This document shows, in pieces, positions 1 to 12,800 of a stretch of 64,000 nt of DNA. How positions within the stretch are numbered: position 1 is the first letter of the stretch; each line of letters begins with the position of its first letter. Origin of the DNA: Arenicola marina (taxonomy: Eukaryota; Annelida; Polychaeta; Arenicolidae); contig OZ025258.1 of the NCBI GenBank assembly GCA_964019135.1, positions 35,746,126-35,810,125 on the forward strand. Reading direction: 5' to 3'. A model generated the notes under the pieces. It made no database searches and was not told the DNA's origin. It saw only the letters and a list, made by a program, of their open reading frames with translations. Both the position numbers and the translations under genes were made by a program.

Positions 1-180
1 TAGTAATATATACAAATATATAGCAACAGTAATGTATACACTTATATATAAGAACAGTAATATATACACTTATATATAACAACAGTAATATATAACAAAA
101 TAAATATATACACATATATATAACATTAATATATTCATATATATAACAACATTAATATACACAAATATATAAATAAACGG
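1..180. repeat. AT-rich microsatellite-like repeat
   Basis: Irregular repeats of a TATATATAACAACAGTAATA-like unit with almost no G or C. It lies upstream of the gene and has no coding content. Nothing else is recognisable in it. Confidence 0.75.
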
Positions 181-664
181 CTTGCCATAGCCCCACCGTC
201 TGCATTTCACGCGACCGATGTCGGGGACCTCTCGCATAGAGCTGAGATGGACAGGTACAGATAATCCGGGTCCTTGATTGATGACCCGTCAAGTCTTGCT
301 TGTCATGATACATAGGTTTTTGGTAAGAACCGGCTCAAGGCAGCTTAACAGTGGCTGACAATGTCATATATCTCATTCTGTGGCAAGAATGTGAACCCGT
401 AGTAATCGCGATATAATAACATATATTGCATTTCGTGATTTCGCTCATTAAAGCAAGGAGAGCGGATATAAGATGAGAGCAATTGCAGTAATTTGTGGAT
501 ATGTGTATGCATTTCGTGCCCTTGGTCGATATCGAATGACCTTCTAAATGCATGACCTGCGAACCGGGGATTCATAGGGATAAGAATTAATCTGTTGTTG
601 CAAACCAAATTGGATTTTATTGTGTTGGCTTCGATCGACGGGCTTCGGGAGGATCCCTGCAGCT
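181..664 (+). other. Upstream region / possible 5'UTR of the Mcr-like gene
   Basis: No coding exon is recognised here. A CCCTGCAG at 655-662 sits two bases before the start ATG and reads as a possible 3' splice site, so the 5'UTR could be spliced, with its first exon upstream or in this stretch. I see no convincing TATA box or initiator. The short open frames on both strands here show no homology or codon pattern I recognise. Confidence 0.4.
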
Positions 665-852
665 ATGGAGTACATGGCGTGGCTGCTGAGGACAAACATC
701 GTGGTCATCCTGTCCCTGATACTGGGAGTCTATACGCCAGTCTACGAGTGTACACGTGCGGACGAAATGACAAATGACATGATTCTGGAAGGACTTCACG
801 CTGGAATAAACCCGGCGGCCTCCGACACTGGATACAGACTACCGAGAGTAAA
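665..852 (+). CDS. Exon 1: start codon, signal peptide
   Basis: The ATG at 665 has a purine at -3 and G at +4. It opens MEYMAWLLRTN followed by a hydrophobic core (IVVILSLILGVY), a typical secretory signal, with cleavage probably near residues 27-32. I chose the GTGCGT donor at 853 because it ends in phase 2 (AA + G of exon 2). The stronger-looking GTAAAG at 848 would break the frame into exon 2. In-frame upstream codons exist from 620, but only the 665 Met precedes a signal peptide directly. Confidence 0.78.
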
Positions 853-3800
853 GTGCGTAAACTAAACAAACCATTGTCCATTCCCATGATTAGAAGTAAA
901 GAGATTTCGTTTTGCTCTGTGCAGATATACAAATTAAAACGGATCGCTTGTACGTTGTTATGAAACCTCCTTACAATGCCGTGCGGCAGTACTAGTCGAC
1001 TAATCAGGAAATGTCTCGATAAGAGAAGATGCTAATATCCTCCATCCGTTCGAATAATGACCTTAAAGTATTACATGATTTAAATATTTTCGGGTTCAGG
1101 TACTACATGATCTAAATATCTGCCGCAGGTATGACATGTTTAAAGCCCTTCTGGATCACGTGTTATGAGATTCAAATCCCTTCTGGATCACGTGTTATAT
1201 GTTTTTATTCACTTCTAGATCTCGTGTTATATGGTTTAAATTGTCTAAATCGCGTGTAATATGGTTTAAATTGTCTAAATCGCGTGTAATATGGTTTACA
1301 TTGCGTCTGGATCACGTGTTACATGGTTTAAATCCCTTCTCGATCAGGTACTACATGGTCCTGGCCCCGCGCCAGGTGCGCGCCGAGCAGACCTACGAGA
1401 TCCACGTCACACTTCTGGATCTGATGTCGTCCAACGTAACGATCAGAGCCATCCTCAGTCGGGATGGAGTCGAGTACGCCAGAGGAATAACCGATTTTTA
1501 CACATCTGGATCAAAGCCAATACAAGTCCAGGTAAGTCCTGCAAATCCTGGTTCTTCCGGATCGGAAGCGTGTCTATATGTGTTATGATATACTTTGATC
1601 AGTTTCAAACAGTATTAGAATGTGTGTACGATCTCTTACTATACAGTGACGACAGTTGAGTCATACCTTCGGGACCGGGCTCATGGCATTTAGCATCACA
1701 TTATGCATACTTTGAATAAACATCCTGGTCCAATACTACAAATTCAACGCATCATGTTTGACTGTCAAGCTTAGTGGCGTATCATTCACATTCACATATA
1801 CATTTATCTTTCGCGTCTCGATCTATACTATTGTCTTGATCGCTTCCATCTTCATGGTGTTTTCTTTGTCTGGATGTTTTGATGTCTTCCATTGTTTTGA
1901 TCTCTTCCATTGTCTTGATCTCTTGCGTTGTCTGGATCTCTTCCAGTGTCCTGATCTCTTCCATTGTTTTGATCTCTTCCATTGTCTTGATCTCTTGCGT
2001 TGTCTGGATCTCTTCCAGTGTCCTGATCTCTTCCATCGCCTGACCTCTTCCATTGTCTTGATCTCTTCTTGTATCTTGATCTATACCAGTGTTATTTCCT
2101 TTGTCTCGATATCTTCCTGAGACTGATCCCTTCCGTCGTCTCGATATCTTCCTGAGACTGATCCCTTCCGTTGTCTCGATATCTTCCTGAGACTGATCCC
2201 TTCCTTTGTCCAGATATCTTCCTGAGACTGATCCCTTCCGTTGTCTCGATATCTTCCTGAGACTGATCCCTTCCGTCGTCTCGATATCTTCCTGAGACTG
2301 ATCCCTTCCGTTGTCTCGATATCTTCCTGAGACTGATCCCTTCCTTTGTCCAGATATCTTCCTGAGAATGATCCCTTCCGTCGTCTCGATATCTTCCTGA
2401 GACTGATCCCTTCCTTTGTCCAGATATCTTCCTGAGACTGATCCCTTCCGTCGTCTCGATATCTTCCTGAGAATGATCCCTTCCGTCGTCTCGATATCTT
2501 CCTGAGACTGATCCCTTCCGTCGTCTCGATATCTTCCTGAGACTGATCCCTTCCTTTGTCCAGATATCTTCCTGAGACTGATCCCTTCCGTCGTCTCGAT
2601 ATCTTCCTGAGACTGATCCCTTCCTTTGTCCAGATATCTTCCTGAGACTGATCCCTTCCGTCGTCTCGATATCTTCCTGAGACTGATCCCTTCCGTCGTC
2701 TCGATATCTTCCTGAGAATGATCCCTTCCGTCGTCTCGATATCTTCCTGAGACTGATCCCTTCCGTCGTCTCGATATCTTCCTGAGACTGATCCCTTCCT
2801 TTGTCCAGATATCTTCCTGAGACTGATCCCTTCCGTCGTCTCGATATCTTCCTGAGACTGATCCCTTCCGTCGTCTCGATATCTTCCTGAGACTGATCCC
2901 TTCCGTCGTCTCGATATCTTCCTGAGACTGATCCCTTCCTTTGTCCAGATATCTTCCTGAGACTGATCCCTTCCGTCGTCTCGATATCTTCCTGAGACTG
3001 ATCCCTTCCTTTGTCCAGATATCTTCCTGAGACTGATCCCTTCCGTCGTCTCGATATCTTCCTGAGACTGATCCCTTCCGTCGTCTCGATATCTTCCTGA
3101 GACTGATCCCTTCCGTCGTCTCGATATCTTCCTGAGACTGATCCCTTCCGTCGTCTCGATATCTTCCTGAGACTGATCCCTTCCGTCGTCTCGATATCTT
3201 CCTGAGACTGATCCCTTCCGTCGTCTCGATATCTTCCTGAGACTGATCCCTTCCGTCGTCTCGATATCTTCCTGAGACTGATCCCTTCCTTTGTCCAGAT
3301 ATCTTCCTGAGACTGATCCCTTCCGTCGTCTCGATATCTTCCTGAGACTGATCCCTTCCTTTGTCCAGATATCTTCCTGAGACTGATCCCTTCCGTCGTC
3401 TCGATATCTTCCTGAGACTGATCCCTTCCTTTGTCCAGATATCTTCCTGAGACTGATCCCTTCCGTCGTCTCGATATCTTCCTGAGACTGATACCTTCCG
3501 TCGTCTCGATATCTTCCTGAGACTGATCCCTTCCGTTGTCTCGATATCTTCCTTGGTCTGGATCCAGATTCCCCAGGGGACTCAGCCCGGGAATCACAAG
3601 CTTACAGTGGCCGGCCTCGTCGGAGGACAGCAAGGAAACACCGTCTTCGAAAACACGACCGATGTCGACTTCCAGCCTAAGTTCGTGTCGATCTTTGTCC
3701 AGACGGACCAACCGGTGTATTATCCTCCACAGACAAGTAGGTTAACATGTTATACACTGCATGCATCAACACGAAAAGCTAAAGTGTATAATCAAAGACG

Positions 3801-6800
3801 TGCAGATATGAGCTTCGGTCAAGCAGAAGCCATCTCAGTTACCGTCCTTTGTGAGGTCGTCTTTCTCTGTTTAACAATGACATAATGATATTAAAACGAT
3901 AAGAACTACAATAATACAAACAAACGTAGTTCGATTTGAGTTTAATTTAATACCGGGACAACGGTGCAAATTGTTACGCACGGGTGATTTTTGCAGTAGG
4001 TGGCACCATTGCTTAATATACTTTCTACGGCAATCGGCACCGAAATGAAATCGTAATCATCTCCTATTTTCGGAAATTAAAAATGGCTTTCTGAAAATGA
4101 ATTTTGCAAAGAATTAACTCGATTTGTCTTTTCTAGAAGAAATACATGAATATTTTGTCCTATAATCGAATAGCATAACGACGTTATGAATCACAGGCTG
4201 GTATGGTAAGAATGGCGTCCAACTTGTATATTGAATTATACAAAATGGGACCAACAATGGCCGAATTGAATTGCTTGTTTATTTTGATAAAACAATCTTG
4301 TGGCGCAACCATAGACTTATGTTAATGGCCTGTTATTTCCATGTCAATCCGACTAATTCACTGTCCAATATCTGTATAGCGTTACCGAAGGTTAAATAAT
4401 TAATAATACATGTAAGACATATCAACAACTAGCATGTTTCATTGATATAGACGGTGCGTTACATTAAAATATCAAAATATCAGTTGATGTTATCGATATG
4501 TATGTACTTTTACTGAACGGATAGCGCAAGGAGACACAGTGCTATAAGTTCCGGGCCTCGCATAGTTACATGTAAACTGATATCAATGACAAATGGCTTT
4601 ATTCTGGGAACCGACCGTATCTATGACTCGATGAGGTTTAATGATGATGATTTATTGATGCTAGACATATGAGACGTTTTTCCACCGCTATATATAGCTC
4701 TACATAATGACCTAAGCTAGGATAGTGAATGTGGACCCCAGAGGCAGGGTACTGCGTGTATATAGCTTCAGAGACAATATATCATCCATTCCTGTCAATG
4801 ATTAATGTGCCGTTACACGTCTCCCGGGGCAGTGGTATGGTGGGTGGGCGGGGGGTGGAGTCATGGTGTGCTATCCACCCCTTCACACCCTCCCTCCCAT
4901 TCCCTCCCCGCCATCCGCCATCACTGTACCACTGCATCTGGAGACTTGTATTGAATTATTGATGTCAATACGTATCGCTTCTTACGCAAATACTTTTAGG
5001 ATTTATTCCAAAAAGCGTCCTCCGGCACCAGTTAATAGTGGCTAGATAATTTTCCGAAACTAAGACATTAATATCTATCGACTACCGAGTTAATTTGTCA
5101 TTTTCTCTAGACCCTTAATTTATATACTTTATGCCTCAAATTTACAATTGCCGACTGCTTGAAATTGCGTGTTGTAATGTTGGTAGCGTGGTTGGTGTCT
5201 ATCGTCGCAAATTAGTAACCACGTTTCTTTCCAATGTTAGGTATGGTCTTTGTAATGTTCCATTGGTTGCTATGCTTTTGCCCTTAGTTACTTATCGAGT
5301 GATCAGCATCAACCCCAAAGACCTGACACCAGTCGACGATGGGATGACCATATACCTCAGGGTGAGTGCTCCTTACAGAGATATTTGAACGATTACTACA
5401 TATCTATGAAGAGGCCCGAGATGGTTACAATGCAAATCATCGCCATTCGACATCAGCCACGTGTCTCAACAAGACTTATTTGTACTGAGCAGTTTTCTCT
5501 TTGTTCTGTCTTACTACAGTTAGCTCAATTTCCACGGGTGCTATCGAAAGGTGGATCGATTATTCATGAAGAACACAAGGGGATTTGTTTGATGCTTGTT
5601 AGGTGTGCTTAACAGAGGACAAATACGGAAACACGGTTTTATAACACCGACAGATCTGTCGTAATTTATAAAACATAATTAGACCATTAACAGGAGACTA
5701 CATTTACTGCCACGAATCCCTTTGATATTTAGCGAGCAACGACAATAATCGCTAAGACAAACAATCTTCATATCAGACCCTTCTTTGTAATGCCTGAAAT
5801 AACTTAGCCACGGCAACTGAAGTGTGATTGCCACTTGGCGTGCTTTTATCGGACCGGAGGCTGGTCTGGCCGGGCACGGGGTCTGGTCGCCGCGTTCTGA
5901 TTGATTACATTATAATGGCCAAGTACCCTGGCTGTTGTCTTAGGTGTTATTGTTGGGGTCCTAGCACACACATGTGAAAAAAAGATAAGATAAATCAACA
6001 GAGAAAGAGAGAAAATATAGGAGATGGTAAGGGAGATATAGAAATAGTAGATCGGGAGAAGCGAACCACAAGGAGCGAGATGACGACACGAGAGACGGAA
6101 GCAGAGAGAGACATACTGATATAGCGAAGAAGACCAAAGAGATTAATGAGAGAGATAATATTAAACATCGAGAAACGGAGACAGATAGCGAAAGAAGAGC
6201 GGTAAACTGAGAGAGAGAAACAGATTGAGAAAGAGAGGAAGAGAGATCCGACTGCGGTCATTCAACTGGCAATCTTCGTGGTCATTGTGATCCATAGTTT
6301 AGAACTAGTGCTATTAATGTAAGATAAGATACTATTTTATATAAGGTCGGTACGATTGAAATGGAAAGATTAGCACTCTGTCACCGACATTAAGTACTGC
6401 ATAATTTTCTCACTTGTGACCTCGCGGTTCGTTGGTCCTATGACGTCGGTAAGAAGCGTTTAAATGCGCCCCCAATCAGGAATAAGTAACACTAACAGTA
6501 ACACCACGCCCAATTGTGATTAGCATCCCCGAGATTCACGCCGCAGAGCTGACCAAATAGCGAGACCAAGCCCAAACAGCGCATGTTTACGGCTTATATC
6601 TACCGCACTACTTGACCACCCAGCATACATGGGCTTCTGATCGCTGCACTTGTAGTGTGATCCCTGGCCGTGGTTCAATGGGACTCGAACCCCCCACTTA
6701 GTCCTCCCGTTTGGCCAAGGGGGCCATGTGAAGCACCCCTCTCGGTATTTTCAGCCAATTCAGCGCCGTGTCTTTACGCAGGATGGTATATTGTCATGAC

Positions 6801-9800
6801 CAACAAAGGCGGCATACCTGCCAAATAAATGATCATAAAAGATTGTCACTGATACGGTATGTTTTACTGATCAGATATCAATGCAAATATTTTCAATCGA
6901 TTAAAACAATATGTGGAAAAGCTCAGATTTAGAGCAGATAACTGTAAGCGAATAATCAGTAATGAGACAATGCTCTACCAAGTTGATGTTATATCTCGCA
7001 GGTGGCAGTTATAGTTATTTCAGATATATATCTTTATTGTTTTCGAGGCCATCAGGCACACAGAACATATACATTAATGACATATACCACGGTAACAATG
7101 GTTCAAGTAAACACGTTTGAACTATTTTAGTGCTTTTAGTGCTAGATTGGACATGATCTATTCTCTTATGTAAAGCTTTTCAGATATATACTGATAAATT
7201 TTGGAGAGTCAATTGCTCTTCTGATACCATTAATTCCATAAACTGTTCATATGTTGGCTGATTCAATCGGGTCTAAATATACTCGTCGAAATTCTATATA
7301 TAATGGGCAGACTAATAAAAAGTGGTACTCATCCTCTAAAACAGTGGTATCGCGCTTTTTCACAACCGTCGTGTCTTCCCTTTTCTATTGATAGGCCGTG
7401 TGCAGAACATCTAAACTTAGCAAGACCGGTGCAAAACTTTCTTATATTAATACAAATCATGTAATTCTCCTACTGTAAGTTATCATTGTATGTTGCATAG
7501 GCACTTAATTTCGGGGAGTCGTGTACACTGATATTGTTGTAATAGTTATTTGACCCCCTTGTCAACATTGCTCCATGGTATCGAGTATTTCATCAAAAGG
7601 AACAAAATTGACGACCATTCTGTGGAGTTAATGGGGCATCGCAAATGGGGCTATTCTAAATTCTATGTGCCTTCGTTTCCAAATTGACTTCACAACTATC
7701 CGGTTACCAATATTTCGCATAATACAGCTTGTTTAATAAGTATTTAAGCTGACCAACATGGAAAGTCGAGACCGTCAATCATAGCTTGAGAAGAAAGACG
7801 AAAATCGAGGGGTAAGTGGCACTAACTACTGCGACTATGTACATGCAATATCGATCGGTTTATAGGCCGAAACGTAATTTTCTAGCCAAAATGCTCTTGT
7901 AGGGTTCAATGTTAAAGTTGGGAATTTGTTTGCAGAAAAACTATTAGGGCGATTTGCAATTTCTAGAGGAGTATACAAGGTACATATGGGCCCAGTACGT
8001 GAAATTATTTTCAACGGGATTAAATCAAAATTGTAAACGTTATAGCCATTCCAAAATTCTTGTGAACCTTGACCTTTGATCTACATGACCCATCTACGAA
8101 CTTAGTCTGACGAAGGCCGTAGACTTATGAAACAAAATCGTACATTTATATATAAAAATATGTCCTTCTGGTAATGAACTAATTTGGTTTCATAGTTTCA
8201 ATAAAAAATCATTCAGCGTTGGTCTTTCGCTTCAAAGCCTGATTAGTCTGTGTGATCCGGGACACTGGAACCTTCATTCTGGCATACATTTCAAAACCAC
8301 TAGTAATTTCCACCCGAGGTCGGAAACTATGTTTCACCTCAACTGCTTAAAGACTTGAAAATGTAAACCATTGATTTCTATTGATTTTAGCATCCATTGT
8401 GTTGATCGTCAATCTGTCTCCGTTAAGAAGGGCGTTCTCATGGCCGTACGACAAAGAGGGTGCATTTATATGTAGAATACGCAAATGGTCCAATGAAAAT
8501 TGAAGTTTGATCTTAACATTTGACCTGCGCCATACTGGTTACGAATCTTGCACTTTAGCCAGCGTAAGGACGCCCGCCACGTCTCCTATGACAGCCAATG
8601 GCCACAAACACATACTGAAGCCCGCCACGTCTCCTATGACAGCCAATGGCCACAAACACGTACGGAAGCCCGCCACGTCTCCTATGACAGCCAATGGCCA
8701 CAAACACTTACGGAAGCCCGCCGCGTCTCATATGACAGCCAATGGCCACAAACACGTACGGAAGCCCGCCACGTCTCCTATGACAGCCAATGGCCACAAA
8801 CACGTACGGAAGCCCGCCACGTCTCATATGACAGCCAATGGCCACAAACACGTACGGAAGCCCGCCACGTCTCATATGACAGCCAATGGCCACAAACACG
8901 TACGGAAGCGCGCCACTTCTTTTACATATACTGACGTGCTTTCTATCATCAAAGTAAAATGTGACCTGACCTCTTCCGCTACATTGATGAATGACTTTGT
9001 AATGAGACTGGGTGCACGAAGCTATGACTAAAACACCACTATAGTATTGAGTCACATTATATGTCCTAGCATGGAAACAAGGTTCATTGACACTATGCGA
9101 GACTTAATCGCGGAACGGCATGCCTCTATATGATATAGGAGACATTGGCGTCCGGGGTGGGGGGGGGGGGGGCACTGCATCAATACATTCGCGTGGGTGC
9201 GCCATCCATGTCATATAAGGCATGTGGAGAATGAAAGAAAAGTGCGGACATTTTAGAGAATAAGGCGAAAACATTAGTCATTTGGGCGACACATAAGTAT
9301 CTACATATGCAATACCCCCCCCCCCCCACCCCCTACCTCGCCCACACATCTCCCTGGTTGCGACATTGGCGTTGGCATAGTTAACTCTGTTACGGATGGT
9401 CTGTAATCTAGCCTATAGGGGACGACTGACGCGGACGGGCGTCTGCGTGACAACGGAAGGATGTCACCTCCAGTAGGACATGAACTTGGCCATTGAAAAC
9501 CGATATACTGATTCCGCTTTAAACTGGATCCAAGCGGCAAAATGTACCGCCATTTTGTTATCTTTGTGGTGGGTGGCGTGGGCTCGCAACATTGCTACCG
9601 GCGGTGTCGGTACAAAGATTTTGGGTGGGGGTGGGGTGATGATGGGGATAGGAGGGGAGGGGTGTCACCACGCCTCTGCAATTATCGGGCCCAGAGCGGT
9701 CAGGACATGGGAAGCTCTACACATCGGCGAGTTACTGTATGCCTCATGTAAACATGTACGCCAAAGAGTTTCCTGCTGGGTGCAGGTAGATCAATGTTTA

Positions 9801-12800
9801 ATTTTATTTAATATTAATGCATTAACATTATCTTATTAACATTATTAGCATGGTCGACACTCGGTGTGGGAAAAGAGGAAGAAGCATGCTTGGTGAAGGT
9901 TCCGAGTCTTTCGAGGCATTTTTTCTGTTATTTTGTTGATGTGATTAATGTGTTAGGCTTTTTTTTATCCTATTTTAGCTTATTTACTTTGGTTTTAGGA
10001 TGGCAAAGGAATAGATGTTCGACGATTATGGATGCAGCAGCTACGATACGGTTTGTAAATTTTCCTCAGTCGTACAAAATATTACCGAAAACCAGTGATG
10101 CATGTAAGTAATATTCAACTATGGCCAAATTGATAAATTCTATTGAAGACTTTTGATACTAACCCTCTGCGGTAAATAATGAATTCAAATTGGATTATCA
10201 GACGAAATAAGTAAACTTCTAACGACCGTAATCGTAGCACGGTTTCGGTTCCTCGAGGTATATGTCAAATGCTTGCCAAAACGAAGCTAAAATAGAAAGA
10301 TTTACCATTTTACTAGTAAGTTTATTTAGTAAAAGAGGCCATCAGGTCCATAGTAAATACAGGGTTATAACATAATTAATACGGTGTAACAGGATATACA
10401 CAGGTTAAATATCAACGTTTGTTTGGTGCAATATCTCTGCCTTGTATAAATAAATAGATAAGTTCAGTGTGTTTTAGTGTTTTACTATGTAGTTAAGACA
10501 CCCCTAACGATAAGTTCAGTGTGTTTTAGTGTTTTACTATGTAGTTAATATACCCCTTACGATAAGTTCAGTGTGTTTTAGTGTTTTACTATGTAGTTAT
10601 GACACCCCTAACGATACCTTGGTTTGTGTCCACAGGGGTCTTCGAAGGGCAGTTCGAGCTCTCATACCCGGTCAATATTGGGACCTGGCACCTGGTGGTA
10701 GATGCCTTCGTAAGCTCATTAATCATTATTATACACGATTTAATTAAGATGATAGGATAATAGTTATCCATGCAAATGTAAGCATATTTGTAAATTAATA
10801 TATATATACATATTTACATATATTTATATATGGATTACTGAATTAGACTCGAAATGGCACACAAATTGTTACCCTCCAAAGTCACAATAAATGATTACTT
10901 TGGTTACAAGTGTCTGTCATTATAGCTATAGTGGCTTGACTTCCATATAACGATGTATATACGTTTTTACCATCTTCCACCATGGTGAGCATTTACCGAT
11001 TGAAGCTACTTCTAAGTGTCTTCACGTATTCAATCTTATAGATGTATACGTGTTATTAACTTATTGTGGGAGTTTGGGTACTCGAGCGGAGTCATCTGAG
11101 TGAATTACATCACAACTGTGACCGATGTCATTCAGATAGCTCATACGGTCCAAATAGTCTATCGGAACAACAATGAACAATGAAATTTAAACAAATCACG
11201 CAAAGATCTATTTTTGATATGTTGCTCTGCTTCGTCAAAATTGCGGTTTAACAATTCAATTCCGATCATATTAACCGCAAACGAGCGTGAGGTGCATGCT
11301 CGTAAATCACCGCGTGAACCCTTGAGCTCGCATACCCGAGAACGACCATGATATCTCTCCTTATACGGTTGTCACTAAAAGGAACATTTTATTTCTATAG
11401 GGCTACACCTACGAACGTCCATTTCAAGTACGTTTTTATTGTAAGTATTTGAGTGAGAAGTATAATAATATTATTTGTTATCGTCATATTTCCTGACGTG
11501 ATCAATGAAATAAGAAATATTACACAACTCAAGTTAACCGAGCAAACTACCTGCGAGAGCCCACTGTACCACCATTTGCATCTAAAACGCGGTCAAAGTG
11601 AAGCCACTACCATGACAATTTCGTCATAAATTACTTCCCTTGATCGCCTCTACCAAATAATGATAAACATTTATAATCATTCTTGAACATCGTAAATGAC
11701 GGGTCGAACTTTCTCACTCTGTAGATTACCGGCGTTTTGAAGTGAATTGCTCTGCACCCATAGAGATCTTTGACACCGCCAGCGTGTACGCCGGAAGTAT
11801 ATACGGACAGTAAGTACACCTCCGGGCGGAATGTTAAGAAAATAAGGAAAATCGCGTATGCACAAAGATTGATAGCCGTTTCACAAGACTTGTTGAATAC
11901 ATATTCCAATAGCAAAGTAGTTGTCTGGTGTGCTTAATACGTTGAGAATGTTGTTGTTAGTGGCCCATTGAGATGGAATTTGCTGTCTACCGAAGCTTAT
12001 GCCAGTTTGCATCATGGATGGAAAGAGTCAATGAGCAGAATGAGTTTGTCCACATATCTGCATCTTCTGCATTTAATCATTGTGAAAAAATATCCCATCA
12101 AAGTTACCTTGCTACCAACATGAGTTTGTAGCGGGTTAAAATTGCCTCTGTCATAATTTATATCAATAAAGTCATGATGTTATTCCACAACACATATTCA
12201 TGTTACTCGACATAATATTATATCCTCACTATCTCAACAGACATGGAACGCTTATGCCTGCATCCGGCAATGCAACAGTCACTTTACAGTGTTGGGATGA
12301 AAACGACGAAACACTTCCTGGTAGTCTGGAGATAGACATTCCTTACGTGAGTCATTGAAACTCGTGCTGGTAGATTAGACGAAGACATCGCTTACGTTAG
12401 TTATTGAGATTTCCCTTATGCTGGTGTTTCAGAAGTATCATTCTCTTTTACGCGCTCTCACTTATGCGCGTGTGACGTCATTGTGGCCGTTTCTGTGTTT
12501 TCTACTTACGCGCCTGTAACGTCATTGTTGCCGTCTCTGTGTTTTCTACTTACGCGCGTGTGACGTCATTGTTGCCGTCTCGGTTTTTTCTGTTAACACG
12601 CCTGTGACGTCATCGTTGCCGTGTCTGTGTTTTCAGCTCCACGGGTATTACGAGTTTGAGTTCTCGATGAACGACATTCTGGATCTGTGGCCGGACCTGG
12701 CGGGCAAGACGTTGTTTCTGGAGACCTGGATGTACGACTGGGAGTTTGGCGAGGCCATGAACGGGACCTTCGTCACCAAGGTCTTCCCCGACACCGTGGC

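Larger units (their letters stand above)
5362..9998 (+). other. Intron 4 (4.6 kb)
   Basis: The longest intron not dominated by one array. It holds a purine-rich tract, a possible tRNA-like SINE piece, a LINE 3' remnant and a 48-bp minisatellite (listed separately), plus G/C homopolymers near 9155 and 9315. I see no further exon between MG2 exons 4 and 5, and the phases join without one. Confidence 0.7.

Noticed and set aside
848..853. GTAAAG as the exon 1 donor
   Set aside because: It scores better by eye than GTGCGT at 853 but ends in phase 0 and would put exon 2 out of frame. The 853 donor preserves the MG1 reading frame.
2092..3711. 539-codon minus-strand open frame (RDDGRDQSQEDI-type repeats)
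   Set aside because: It is the complement of the 35-bp intron 2 array plus exon 3 antisense. The period comes from the DNA unit, there is no known domain, and it overlaps a well-supported exon on the other strand.
6650..6730. Functional tRNA gene
   Set aside because: The A-box to B-box distance is too short for an anticodon arm, and no acceptor stem pairing was found. Kept only as a low-confidence SINE-like fragment.
8507..9055. Repeated ATSPMTANGHKHVRK-type protein
   Set aside because: Translation of seven copies of the 48-bp minisatellite within intron 4. No start context, domain or junction with neighbouring exons.
9480..9839. 119-codon open frame as an extra MG2 exon
   Set aside because: The translation has no macroglobulin features, and exons 4 and 5 already join in phase with continuous family similarity.
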